The notes: generated from the letters alone by a model not told the origin. A stretch of DNA of 64,000 nucleotides from Sophora flavescens (GCA_030762895.1 CM061070.1:81653759-81717758); one strand, 5' to 3'; positions 20,320 to 31,792 are shown, counted from the first letter of the stretch. Program-made: numbers and translations.

Positions 20320-21881
20320 GACAGTTCCAAGGTTATAATTTTGGATGCTGATGGCTCTCATTCTAAAGGCATTGCAAGATCCTTGAGGAAACTTGGGTTC
20401 AAGGCAAGTCTGTGTGGAGATATTTGTTTCAAAATTTTAATGTGATATATTACCACATAGAATTCTTGGCTGAAATTTTAGCTTTGTACTATGAGATTTG
20501 TGATCTAGATAACAAAGAACAGTTTGTGTTGCTTCCAAATCTGATATAGGATCATTGGAATTGGCATTTGTATTTGAAGGTTAGTGTTGAAGAGATCTTG
20601 CATTGGGAGAAGTAAGATAATAATAGAGAAAAATCCCAACAAATGTATTCCTGCTATTCCACATAACTCCAGTCTTTGTTAGTGTTTGCTTGATTTCCTC
20701 CTTAGCAGTATATTTATCATAAATATCAAAACATATATTGCAAATGTTAACCTCGGTTCTAAGTGAATATAGACTGAAATCATGCTGCAAAGTTAAAATA
20801 TGGTGATTTATGAGCTAAATAGTTCACAGCACTCCAGCTCTGCGAAAGGGCTTAGTTTGTTTGAAATTCTAAATTATAAAAGAAAACTGGAATTTGATTG
20901 AATTCTAAATGTCCCGACTCATATATGTTAAAACTAGCACTGGATCCTTGAGTGTCCACAGATATCAACTTTCAGATATGTGTTAGATATCGAGACAGCT
21001 CCTTTTACTTCAAGTGTCTGTGCTTTATTGGTGGTTTGAATTGCCATGGTTGACCTAATAGACACCTCTGTACAATCCACTTAATCATCAACTTATGAAA
21101 TATAATCCATATCAATTATCAAGTGGTATAATAAATTTAACTACCTGTGTATATATATTGTAGAATACATACTTGGTCCAAGGTGGCTTTCGGTCTTGGA
21201 TGAAACAAGGTCTCCGCATCAAGGAAACTCAAAACTGAGACAGCACTTTCCATACTCAATGAGGTATTTGTCAAACTATTGCTGGTTATCTGTATCTTTA
21301 CCAATATGAATTTTGTTAGCTTACGTAAAAAAAAAAAAAAAAAAAACGAGATGAGAGCTCTATAGGGTTAGGTAATGGACTAATGGTTCTACAACTTGAG
21401 TGCTTGAACTATGGCTTTAAACTTTCGCTCAAAGCTTGAAATCATTTAGTTGCTATAGTAAACAAATGGTTGGCTACCTTTAATTGTTACTCTTCCAGTT
21501 TCTTTGTGCTTCGAGGTACTAGAAACTTAAAAATTGAAGCTGCAATCATACACGATTTTGCTTCATTTTAGTAATCTATAAGGTAGTCGACCCTTGGTAT
21601 TTATTTTTGAGTTTATCAAGAATGCCATTGCTACCTGAGTGGCGCCTATCTTCTTCTGATGTTGTTTCTAATAGTTAAGATTTATTCTAGCCTTCTTTCT
21701 ATTCTCTCTCTCATGTGTGTCTATGTGCGCACATGTGAAAGGATTAGAATACAAAATTTAGTTTGATTATTTATACTGGGATTACAATCAATGCATATGC
21801 ATTCTGGTACTTTTACAAGAAGCTGAAGTAATTCTGGAGGAAGTTAGTCCTACTCCTTTGCAACTTTTAGGTTATGGTACG
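20320..21881 (+). pseudogene. Captured fragment of a rhodanese-like domain gene (3 exons)
   Basis: Three exon-like blocks with splice-like borders. 20320-20403 encodes KVIILDADGSHSKGIARSLR (28 codons; after AG, before GCAAGT). 21164-21263 begins YLVQGGFRSWMKQGLRIKE (after TTGTAG, before GTATTT). 21820-21881 encodes AEVILEEVSPTPLQLLGYGT (before GTAAGT). Together they look like the C-terminal part of a plant rhodanese-like domain ending in the YLVQGG..W motif; the loop that holds cysteine in active rhodaneses reads DADGSHS, so the source was probably a non-catalytic family member. The second exon is 100 nt where 99 are needed: an extra base after KET breaks the frame. The third exon is also one base out of phase. 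Confidence 0.72.
21327..21346 (+). repeat. Poly(A) run inside captured intron
   Basis: Twenty consecutive A bases in the intron between the second and third captured exons. Could be a slippage tract or the trace of a small retroposon; no further support. Confidence 0.7.
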
Positions 21882-22246
21882 GTAAGTGTCAAGTTACCTG
21901 TGTGAGTGATCCATTGCTGACAAACCTCTATTTTGTCTTTGATTATATTTGATATAAACATTTTAGTATGTGTTAGTGTTAGATTTTAGTATGTGTTTGA
22001 CAACACAACTCATTTCATTCTGAAAGTTTTTTGGTTCGCTAACTGCATAGTATTTGTTTTGTTGTCTAATAAAAATAAGTTCTTATGTAACTATCCCGTT
22101 CCAAAAAGCTATAGATTTCACTATCTAAAGTTCAATTAGAAAACCCTCATTTTTTTTATAGGTTGAAGAGTTGCGAAAAGTAATGTGAAGTACATTTGTA
22201 TTATATTGGGCTAGTATTTGTATTATACTTTCAATGAAATTGTTTG
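21882..22246 (+). other. CACTA-1 interior up to the gypsy insertion
   Basis: AT-rich sequence after the GTAAGT donor of the third captured exon. A TTTTTATAG|GTTGAAGAGTTGCG stretch near 22160 resembles an acceptor and exon start but closes quickly. Nothing else recognised. Confidence 0.35.
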
Positions 22247-23104
22247 ATTTTTGATGTCGTGCGAGTGCACGTGCGATCTGGCAAGTGTACCGGATTGTCG
22301 CCAAGTAATAAAAAGATATCGATCCCACATAGACCGTGATCTCGAATCACAACTAATTATCAAATCGGTAAAACTGGACTATAAAGAAAGATTTTGAAAA
22401 GGCTTTGATATTTGAAATAAGAGATAACTCAAAATCAGAATCAAATAAACAGAAAGTAAATCTATTTATGGTTTTTCAGATTTAAATGGATTCCTAGGAA
22501 TTTGGGTTACCAACAAGATTGTTTATATTACTAAATTGATTAACCCTTGTTAATTATCGAAAATGCCTTGAAGGCGAATTTATCCTCAAATAGTTTAAGC
22601 TCCCTCTCGGGTTACAAAAACCGTGCCCAATTAAACCAACCCCTACTCTCGTGGTAGTCGAATTTAGATTGAACCCTTTACATTTTGTGACAATTCGTTA
22701 ATCCTCGAAGGATGGCTTCTAACTCTCGTGATTTCATTCCTAAGTCTGATTCTATAGATCCGACACCTAAGTTCACTGCTAGGTTCCTCCTTAGAATGTC
22801 TACGACATGTAAATAAGTGCACACCAGATTTACAAGTAATTAAAACACTAGAAATCAGATCTAAAGCAAAATCGCAATTAACAAAGATATAACATCAATT
22901 CATTGCCATAAAAAAACCTTGGGCATAGCCCCAATCCCTAGAAATTAAACTACTATTCAAGCCTTGTCATGGTGATGACAAGCTTGGTTAACAACAACAT
23001 GAAAATAAAAATAAGAGAAGAGAGGAAGAAGAATAAGAGAGATCCTAAATCTATGCCTAAGAGTAGCAGCCCAAAGTCCTCCCTTTGCCTCTGCCCAGAT
23101 GCCT

Positions 23105-23112
23105 TATTTATA
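23105..23112 (-). promoter_or_regulatory. TATA-like box in nested gypsy LTR
   Basis: Minus strand TATAAATA, just downstream of the palindromic repeats in element sense, the same arrangement as at 2882-2890. Confidence 0.45.
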
Positions 23113-23185
23113 GATTTGGGAAGTTTGAATCCCAATCTAACTCAAATTAGATCCAAATCAGTTGCTTCTGGTCCAAGTAATGCAC

Positions 23186-23450
23186 GTCACGGCCGTGATG
23201 GCCATCACGGCCAGGTCGTGATGGATTCTGCCTTGGGCGCTTCGTCAATTTTTGGTCTGTCACAGCCGTGATGCTCATCACGGCTAGGCCGTGATCAGTT
23301 CTGCCTGTGAGGGTCTGGTTCAGCTTACAGGTCACGGCCGTGATGGGCATCACGGCTAGGCCGTGACAAGTTCTGACTTTTACCTTCTTTCTTTTCAGTT
23401 TTGCTCGATCATAACCGTGATGGTCATCACGGCTAGGCCGTGATGGGCTC
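23186..23450. repeat. Palindromic minisatellite, 4 units of ~73 bp
   Basis: GTCACGGCCGTGAT-type palindromes begin near 23186, 23259, 23331 and 23408, each followed by ATCACGGCTAGGCCGTGAT or a close variant. Same core as 2902-3190 but with a period about 11 bp longer. Confidence 0.88.
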
Positions 23451-23670
23451 TGCTTGGCTCATTTTCTTCACTTTTCAAGCCCCATCTTCATCTAAGCTTC
23501 ATCATGGTTGATCCTGAGAATTTAATCCTTAATTTCTGCAAAACAACACCACAAAACCGCCTTACCTGTTCCAAAGTAAAAACTGACAAAAAATAAAATT
23601 AAAAATGCCTAAACTATATCAAAATGCATGCAAAATGATAAACAAATATGAGGTGTAATCACACTCATCA

Positions 23671-25046
23671 AATCACCCCAAGCTTAAGATTTTGCTTGTC
23701 CTCAAGCAATTACCAAAGCCAGACAAGATAATCAGAGCATGGATAGTGAACCAAGAACCCGAGTAACTAATCCAAGCAACAGGCATATTTAATAAATACC
23801 CAAGAGATAATCCATTTCAAGTCCAATTAGAAGCTTAGGTTTCCTAAATTCATATTCTCACTAATTCGGGCACTCTTCTCATCTCACTCAAGTGTTTAAG
23901 GGTATATGACAATTCGCTCAATGTCCTCAAGGAAGGTATTTTACCATAAGCTTGACTATTAACCAAATCTCCACTTTATTAATGAAAACACAAAATAATC
24001 AAGAGGTCTTTTACTTTTGTTGTAATGGGGCCATGGGATTAATCGTTAGGTGGGGAAATCAAGAATAGGAAATTCAAGAGGGTTAAACAAAATATCAAAC
24101 ATTGCAAAGCATGACACCTTCTAAAATACCCTTTTTGGGCTTTGATTCATCTTTCCACCTTTCTTTTTGTCATTTTATTTTATTTCTCACTTTCTTTTTG
24201 TCACCCCCTTCTCCATTTTTTTATTTTTTTTTATTTAATTTATTTGGAGAAGGGGAGATTTTCAATCCAAGAGAAATATTTTCTAACTTTCTCATCCCAT
24301 ACTTTTTTCAAACTACCTTTTTACCCTTTTTGCAATACTTTAAAAGGTGCCATACCAAGCATTATTCATCAAAGTAATTCAAGGTACCAAGAAAAGTATT
24401 TTATTCTTTTAGGCTCAAAATTGGGCAACTTAGGGGTATCATTTAATCAATCAAAGATCGGAAGGCCGGAAAAATACCTAGTGCCTCAATCATTTTAAAA
24501 AATGTTTTCAAAAATTTCTAAGTTTCAAAACGGTTTTAAGTCAAGTTCTAGAGAATACAATCCAAGAGGAATAAAACACTCTATCACAAAGAATGGGGTA
24601 GATTTAGTGAGTACCCCTTTTGGCTAAAAAATCTCACATTTAGTAGTTCAAAAATCAGTGAGGAACACAAATCTAAAGAACCACATGCTAATTATCAACT
24701 GTCAAAAGATTATCTCAAGCATTTTTATTTTTAGCCTTATCACAAGAATAAAAAATTGGGTTCAAAAATTCACTATCTTAATTTATTTGGAACCAAGTTC
24801 TCACAATTGGATGCAAACTCTAAGAAAAAGGGAAATCTAATCATGTGATCATGCAAAACTATGCCTATATGAATGCAACATGAAAAATGCAAATATTCCA
24901 AAAATTTGCAAAAATACCCCTACCCCAAGCTTAAAAACTTACATTGTCCCCAATGTAAATAATCAAGTCGGAGAAAGGAGAAAAATTGGAACAACTCACC
25001 GAGATGGTAGCGGGTGCTGGCTCATATGCCTAGTCAAAAACTTGTT
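23671..25046 (-). other. Non-coding internal region of nested gypsy element
   Basis: AT-rich, no credible frame on either strand. It holds two AAGCTTGGGGT-type purine tracts on the minus strand, one next to the LTR (about 23677-23688) and one near 24925-24935 beside the words ACTTACATTGTCCCC. The second suggests an older LTR boundary or an internal duplication. Long untranslated 3' regions are normal for this lineage. Confidence 0.5.
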
Positions 25047-25055
25047 GGAAAATAT

Positions 25056-25340
25056 ATCACGGCCGTGATGTGTATCACGGCTAGGCCGTGATCAATTCTG
25101 GTCTTCAGGAGCTGGCCTGTCACGGCCGTGACCTGTATCACGGCTAGGATGTGATACTCTCTGATCTTAGGGTCCTTCTCATCACGCCCGTGATGGATGT
25201 CACGGCTGGGCCGTGATCCTTTCTGGTCTTCTTGGTTAGCTCATCACGGTCGTGACCACTGTCACGGCCCGGGCGTGATGACTTCTGACTTAATTTGTCC
25301 CTGCCCTTTTTGCTCTTCCTTCCTTCTTAACCTGAAAACA
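25056..25340. repeat. Misplaced palindromic minisatellite of the 62-bp type
   Basis: Palindromes begin near 25056, 25119, 25181 and 25242 (period ~62 bp). After the last one the sequence CCTTTTTGCTCTTCC then CTTAACCTGAAA closely follows that of the LTR at 2210-3416 after its own array. It therefore looks like a piece of the first LTR family lodged in the interior of the second element. Confidence 0.75.
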
Positions 25341-25496
25341 CTTGACAAATCTATTAATTTATGATCTTTTTCCTCTTTATCTTCTCAAATTATTCAAGAG
25401 TTAAATTCAAAAACAAATGGAAAATGGAAAGAAAACTTGGGTTGCCTCCCAAGAAGCGCTTATTTACGGTCTTAAGCTTGACCATACTTCCTTCAG

Positions 25497-26118
25497 TCAA
25501 CCGGGGTCGGCTGGGCGTAGAAGTGCAGGAACACTTCTCTTCCATGGGAGTCCTTCAAAGAGCCTATTATGCTCATATGGCCAATTGCGCTTCCGCTTCG
25601 CTCTTTTCACTCTGAGCTTCATGGCCTTGCTCCCTCCTGGCGAAAGTTTTGTTTCCACATGATCAGCAACTCCCGCTTCATCGCTACTGGGTGCATCATT
25701 TGCCATGTAAATCTTCGAAGTTGCTTCCATGTTGAGCTCTTCCTTTACCACTGGAGATGTTATATCGATCATGCACATATGACTCACACAAGGAGGGTTG
25801 TTATATGAGTTAGTCAATTTAAAATCTACCCTACCTTCCTCTACATTCAGAGAGAGTTTGTCATTCCTTACATCTATTATTGCTCCAGCGGTGGCCAAGA
25901 ATGGCCTTCCTAAAATGATGGGGAATTCAGAATTCCCTTTCATATCCAATACCAGGAAATCGGTAGGGATGAAAAATTTCCCTACCTTTACGGGAACATT
26001 CTCTAGTATGCCTAGAGGAGTTCTAGTTGAGCCATCCGCAAATTGTAAGGAGAATTTGAATGGACTCAACTCTTTGGTTCCCAACTCTTTGGTTCGCAAA
26101 TTGTAAGGAGAATTTGAA
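25497..26118 (-). pseudogene. Protease remnant of nested gypsy element
   Basis: Encodes FSLQFADGSTRTPLGILENV, VGKFFIPTDFLVLDM, FPIILGRPFLATAGAIIDV and KLSLNVEEGRVDFKL, the C-terminal two thirds of an Athila/Tat-type protease. The active-site DLGAS region upstream is gone, replaced by LTR sequence read in the same frame up to position 26210. Downstream the frame runs through a basic stretch (KRAKRKRN) to a stop at 25497. Just beyond lies GGGAGGCAACCCAAG (minus strand, about 25438-25452), a phrase common after gag-pol in such elements. No function expected. Confidence 0.8.
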
Positions 26119-26527
26119 ACGGTCGTGATGCTCATCACGGCTAGGCCGTGATCAGTTCTGCCTGTGAGGGTCTGGTTCAGCTGACAGGTCACGACCGTGA
26201 TGGGCATCACGGCTAGGCCGTGACCAGTTCTGACTTTTGCCTTCTTTCTTTTCAGTTTTGCTCGATCATGGCCGTGATGGTCATCACGACTATGCTGTGA
26301 TGGGCTCTGCTTGGCTAATTTTATTCACTTTTCAAGCCCCATCTTCATCCAAGCTTCATCATGGTTGATCCTGAGCATTTAATCCTTAATTTCTGCAAAA
26401 CAACACCACAAAACCGCCTTACCCGTTCCAAGGTAAAAACTAACAAAAAATCAAATTAAAAATGCCTAAACTATATCAAAATGCATGCAAAATGATAAAC
26501 AAATATGAGGTGTTATCACACTCATCA
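26119..26527 (-). repeat. Truncated 5' LTR of nested gypsy element
   Basis: Matches the outer part of the 22252-23670 LTR, with three palindromic units, and ends CACTCATCA before the ATTTT duplication. The inner ~1 kb and primer site are deleted. Confidence 0.85.
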
Positions 26528-26706
26528 ATTTTGCACTCAAGGCTTTGCTAATTCATCGAGGATTACATGGAGGCAAGTCTCGAATTTCGAAATCATCCAG
26601 GACGACTAAATGGATATCTATAATGGTATTTAGGAGAATCCTTATGCAATTTTTTAATTTAAATTAAAAAATTAAAAGAATTAATTTATTATTTTTGGTT
26701 TTATAG

Positions 26707-26985
26707 TGCCCCCGTCAACCGAATGACAACGACTGTGGCTACTACGTTCTGAAATTTATCAAGGATATCATCATTCAAAACCAAATGCAAATCCCAACCA
26801 CGATATTTAATTTCAGTTCTAGCTTATATAATTTAATAACTCGGATTTAGTCATACTAATTCGATTTAATTTTCATTTTGAAGTATTTTCCTGAATGTAA
26901 ATGCATCACATACTCCGACGATCAACTTACTCAACTTAGAGACGAGTGGTGTCGTTATGTGGTTATGAAATTTATCAACAATTAA
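26707..26985 (+). pseudogene. Ulp1-type (C48) cysteine protease remnant of CACTA-1
   Basis: Two exon-like blocks. 26707-26802 (after an ATAG acceptor) encodes CPRQPNDNDCGYYVLKFIKD, in which QPNDNDCGYYV carries the catalytic cysteine context of SUMO-protease-like C48 domains. About 26887-26985 encodes FPECKCITYSDDQLTQLRDE and ends in TAA. Many plant CACTA and Mutator elements carry such a domain. The upstream part with catalytic His and Asp is not recognisable; the gypsy insertion lies directly in front. Confidence 0.72.
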
Positions 26986-27503
26986 ATGGTACGACATAAT
27001 CTGATATTATGCTAGCTAGATAGTGTCACTCCTATATTAATTATTAGACTTGTGTGTATGTGCAAGTGATATGTATGTGTATCTTATGCAGGCCAACAAC
27101 AAAGACTTTGTGCGATCAAGCAGAGGATGGAAGCAGCATGCTCAAATTGTTTATAATTACTAGCTAGTGTGTTGATTAGCTTGTACACATTGTTAGTATG
27201 CATGGTTATTATCTAGTGTAGGTTAGCGACCTTTTGGTTTATGGACTTAAATAGTAGAATTGGTTATGTGTAAGCGTTACTGTGAATTGTGTTAAAGTAT
27301 ATTACTTAATTAATTGGTTATATATGCATGATTTTGATATTTGGTTTGGTTTATATATATATATATGCTTACCAATATTGTATGTAATTGTACATTATAT
27401 ATATGTATGTGTGTGATGTACCTAAATGCAGTGTTACTGTGAATTGATGAGGGATGGTTGTGCAGGTGGGAAATGTAGAAAAACAGTGAATAATGAAAAA
27501 AAA
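26986..27503 (+). other. CACTA-1 right interior
   Basis: 27092-27165 reads open after a GCAG acceptor-like site (ANNKDFVRSSRGWKQHAQIV then stop) and might be a last exon. Otherwise AT-rich with a short TATA dinucleotide run near 27353-27364. No other feature seen. Confidence 0.35.
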
Positions 27504-27540
27504 GGGTGGGTGGGTGGGTGGGTGGGGGGGGGGGGGGGGG
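27504..27540. repeat. GGGT repeats and poly(G)
   Basis: Four to five GGGT units run into a long uninterrupted G run (about 17). G-quadruplex-forming by composition. Confidence 0.9.
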
Positions 27541-28040
27541 ATAGGGAGCACTTTCTTTAAAAAACGCTGCCTAAAGTGACAAATAGATAGCGCTTCCTTG
27601 AGAAAGCACTATCTATTGCAAACTTAAGACAACGCTTCCTTGAGAAAGCGCTGTCTAAAGTATGTAATAGATTGTCTTATTACCAACTTTAGACAACGCT
27701 TTCTCAAGGAAGCACTATCTATTCCTACTTTCAGTAGCGCTTTCTTGAAAAAACGCTGCCTAAAGTGACAAATAGATAGCGCTTCCTTGAGAAAGCGCTA
27801 TCTATTGCAAACTTAGGACAGCGCTTCCTTGAGAAGCACTGTCTAAAGTATGTAATAGATTGTCTTATTATCAACTTTAGACAGATAGCGCTTTCTCAAG
27901 GAAGCGCTACCTATTCCTACTTTCAGTAGCGCTTTTTTAAGCGTTATTGAATCTCTCCCACCTTCAGTAGTGGGTGAATAGATAGCGCTTTGAAGCGCTA
28001 CTAAAGGAAAAAAAAGCGCTATTGAAGCTCTTTTCTGTAG
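27541..28040. repeat. CACTA-1 right subterminal repeats
   Basis: About ten copies of GATAGCGCTTCCTTGAGAAA-type words in both orientations, including a ~200-bp near-duplication (27546-27725 against 27745-27915). Same core AGCGCTT as the left end. Confidence 0.88.
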
Positions 28041-28045
28041 TAGTG

Positions 28046-31000
28046 GATCATCGTCATTTTAAAACAAATGCATGACACTTCAACGTTCAACGTCTAACTT
28101 TCATACCTAATCTCCGGAGATCCCAACGCCGCGTAAATTATCTGATCAAACTCGATTGCCAAATAAGGCACAATGTGTTACCATAGGCACAATGTACAAC
28201 ACATGGCACAGTGATCAACGTATATGGGTTTTCATTGTCCACCAGGGCACAAATGAAACAACGTAGCCTGAAATATCTTACCCTGCAAGGCATTCAGACA
28301 TACAACATGGTATGGAATACCTTAATTATCAAGGCACCATACATAACAACGTGGGCACGTCTTCCAATGAATGCATATAAAACATTTTGTTCTCGTCATT
28401 TTTCTTTGTGTTCATTCTTCTTTTGTCTAAGCTCAAGATGGCTTACGACTATTCGTAATTTTCAACGTGTTTAGATTTTTCAACGTTAACAAATGACACG
28501 AAGTCCGAGTGCTCAGTCACAATACCTCAGGCCTTGTAATCAATCTTAGGTTTGTAGTGATAGAAAACAACATTCAACTGTAACAACGTAACCCACAACA
28601 TGGATAGACAACGTGAATAGGACACAAAATCCATAACGTAACACGGATCAATGATCTTCGTGCTTATATTAAAGAACACTAGTATTGCAACGTCTCTGAT
28701 ATTAGGTTCACGTTTCAACGTTAACACCGTTTTCATTCTGTGAAAAACAAATCCAAAACAAAGTCTTCGCAACTTATCCAAGTTATCGGAAATAACATCG
28801 TGGAGTAAAACTCGTTTATAGAAAATCCCTTCTATTTGAAATCCATTTATAAAACGTCAAATCATAGGGAAATCCATTTTCCTCAAATTCGTCTTCTTTA
28901 GGAAACTCCTTTTCTGAAATAACACAAAATCCTTGTAAAATCATTTCCAACCCATTTATATTTGAAATAATAAAATCGTCCTCTTATTTTTGAATTAATT
29001 TTAAAAGGATAATGTAGCTGAAATATTTTCAAGATTTCGACCTCGTCATTACTCGTTAATCATTCTTTCGCTGAAAACATTATCAAATATGATGATTTTC
29101 AAAATCTACTTCTACTTACTTAAATCAAATCCCTTAAATTTTTCCCCAAGCTTTTTAAGCTTTTATCTTTAATTTAATTGGGTACTGACCACTGTCAGGC
29201 TTCAGTCAATCAATCAACCAAACAGATAATCGCATACAACACAATTATAGCATGCATCACAGTTATAACCAAAAAACTCAATGAATCACATCAAATCACA
29301 TAACCAATTAGAAATAAATAATTAAAAACCATAGAACAACCACGATAGATAATTATACAACAACACTAAAATAACATATGGCTATCTAGAACTCCTCAGG
29401 CTTACTCCATTTACCTCTTGATGACAAGTGAAAGATCATCTTATAGATATTCCGATTTTCCTTTGACACCATGCAACGTGCGCAGATAACTTTTTTTAGC
29501 TCCCAATAACGCAAATCTTGCTTCTCCAAGCATGACCATGACAACCAACGTCCCAATGAAGGAATCCAAACAATTTGCATCAACCAGAAAATCAAGGAAT
29601 CAATTACTCATTATCAAACACACACTCTAAGTTGATCTAAACACTTAATCTCACCAAATAGATCCATTTTCAAAGAAAATCATGTTTGGGGCTTAAGGTT
29701 CATAATACAATTTGAGGAAACATTGTGTTGATTAAAGGATCACGAAACTGAACTTATAAATCATCAATTAAGAGTCCTAATTTCATTAATTCATTGTTAA
29801 TTCACAAAATTGTGTCCACTTCAAAATAAAGTCATATTTGGGTTTAGGGCTCCTAAATCAAATTTAGGGAAAACGAGTTTCACTCATAGAATCATGAAAT
29901 TAATTTAGGAAAACATCAATTGATAGTCTCAATTGCATAAAAACATTTTAATTTCAGATTACAATATGAAATCAAAGAGCTAGGGTTAGGGTTTTGTAAA
30001 CTGATTTGGGAATTTACAAAAGAGAAGAGATTAGGGATAAAACTCTTACCCAGGGTGAAGAGGAAAAGGGCATGGTGGCTGGAAGGCCAACCGGCGCGGC
30101 AGCAGTGGTTACAAGGCGGTGGAGTGGTGGTGGTATTTTCTGGACAGCACCATAATTCCAACAAAAACAAAGGTCAAACCTCATGGAAGAAGAAAAGAAG
30201 TTTTAACATTACAAGGGGGTGGAGAACCACCATTAAAGGGCAGCGGCCGGAGCTTACCACGGTGGGGTCGAAATTGCAGTGGTGAAGAACGCGTTTTGCG
30301 CGGATGTGGAAGGCGAACCAGGCACGAGCAGGCGGTGAGGTCTTCCCCTCCTTGCTTCGGCTAGCGGCGGCCAGTGAGCTCCTGGGGGGCGGCACGCAAT
30401 CGGGTCCGGCAAGGGAGAAGGGAGGAAGGAGATGAGGTTGGGGTGTGGAGGAAGAAGATGAGAAGAAGAAAGAAATAAAATCTGTTGAAAAAGGGGGGAG
30501 GTATCGGGTTTGCTAAAACGAGAGGAGATAGAACTTAAGTTTTTAACTTAACATTTTGTGATAGGTACAAAAATTAGTGATAATTATTAAGCCTAAAAAT
30601 AAACACGTTTTTGCCTTTTTAATCTAAAAATCAAGATTGACAAATATATACTTTCAAATTTTGAAATATAGTAGATATTGATAGTTGAATTGATCAACTA
30701 AGAAACTACCCGGTCCAAGATTAATCTCTGATTAATCTCAAACCAATTTATTTTCAACTCTAAAAGTAAATAGAGTAAAATATGAAAATATTTTTCTCTC
30801 AATCATATCATTTAAAATATTTTTCTAAATAAATACTAATAGTGACAATAACGTAAGTTATTGTCTAGTAAGCGTGAATACACTGAAATAAGTCAGTGTT
30901 AATGCACCAAATAAAAATAATTTAAAAAGAGTAATTAAATTACTCAACTAAACCACATAAACAAAAATAAACATAAACATCCAAATAAAATAATTAATCA

Positions 31001-31792
31001 TATGTCTAAAAACTGGTGTGTTACACGAAGCTATTGCATTTACAAATTGTAATCAGATTTTTTTAAAAAATTTTATAGCATTAAAAAATTGTGTTATTAA
31101 AGGATTTTTTTTTAAATTGCGGTCCAGATTTTTTTGAAAATATCTATACTATTCCTACACGTTCTATTTATGTATTAAAAGATTTTGATTGAATTTAGAT
31201 TTTTTTTAAAAAAAATCATTATTTCATAAGTATTAATTAATAAAATTAAAATTTCATAGAATTAAATTACTGATGCGTTGTAATTTTTATATTAAAAGAT
31301 TTTGATTGTATTCACTTTGATTGTCAATTAGTATAATTTCCTTGCAATCAATACTTATATATCAATTTGAAATAAAAATTTTAAAATGAAAATTTTATAA
31401 ACTTTAATTTTTATAGTAGGCCGATTTCATCGTTCAAATCCGGCTCCATCTGTAGCAGCATGCTTATATTTATATCAAGCTCATATCCTTTCCTCTTCCG
31501 TTTGATTTGGGAGAACACTTATGGGTTGGTTTTAAATAAGATTCCTCCTAAGAATACAATAAATTCATTTTATATATATTATTGTTCAGTATTTCCACGA
31601 TATTAAATTCCTTTTAAAATATATATGGTATTAATGGAGATTTAAATTGTAAAATCTTTGACATACCACGTATCAATATTTTGATTTTGATATGATATAT
31701 TGTAGTGACAATTATTTATTAGTAGGATTATAAATCCAGATTTTCAAAATTAGTTGATTAATATTAACACATATATTTATGAGTTTAATTGA
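28046..31792. other. Unassigned AT-rich region
   Basis: No gene recognised. 29386-29595 (minus) is open for 69 residues without known similarity. 30050-30430 is a GC-rich island with a 73-residue minus frame (LAAASRSKEGKTSPPARA); it could be a captured exon or part of an LTR. The stretch ending at GTGTGTTACA (31024) resembles the LTR start TGTAACA of the LARD-like element at 44936-54185. I therefore suspect 28046-31024 plus 17620-17878 is an old chromovirus-type LTR into which CACTA-1 inserted; no matching end or duplication was found. Confidence 0.3.

Larger units (their letters stand above)
22252..23670 (-). repeat. 3' LTR of nested gypsy element (1419 bp)
   Basis: Plus-strand TGATGTCGTGCGAG to CACACTCATCA. 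Preceded on the minus strand by AAGCTTGGGGTGATT, a plausible polypurine tract (23671-23686). Its right ~480 bp match the truncated LTR at 26119-26527. Confidence 0.88.
22252..26527 (-). mobile_element. Ty3-gypsy element inside CACTA-1, 5' end deleted
   Basis: Bounded by TGATG...CATCA ends and a perfect 5-bp duplication ATTTT (22247-22251 and 26528-26532). Minus-strand order is a truncated 5' LTR (26527-26119), protease remnant (26118-25497), non-coding internal sequence and a full 3' LTR (23670-22252). The rest of the 5' LTR, primer site, gag and the protease active site were lost in one deletion; reverse transcriptase and integrase are absent. The palindromic minisatellite and the Athila/Tat-like protease relate it to the element at 1-3416. 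Confidence 0.88.
17882..28045 (+). mobile_element. CACTA (En/Spm) DNA transposon CACTA-1, 10.16 kb
   Basis: Left terminus CACTACTACATAAAAGGGCT and right terminus (inverse) CACTACTACAGAAAAGAGCT form ~30-bp imperfect terminal repeats starting with CACTA, flanked by a GAT duplication. Subterminal arrays of AGCGCTTTCTTAAG-type repeats lie inside each end. The interior holds a rhodanese-like gene fragment, a large gypsy insertion and, near the right end, an Ulp1-type protease remnant. I see no TNP2 transposase, so it is non-autonomous. Both termini are present, so movement by a transposase supplied elsewhere cannot be ruled out. Confidence 0.92.

Noticed and set aside
24102..24498. 91- and 118-residue overlapping plus-strand frames rich in Phe/Leu
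   Set aside because: T-rich low-complexity DNA in an untranslated retroelement region; no domain, opposite strand.
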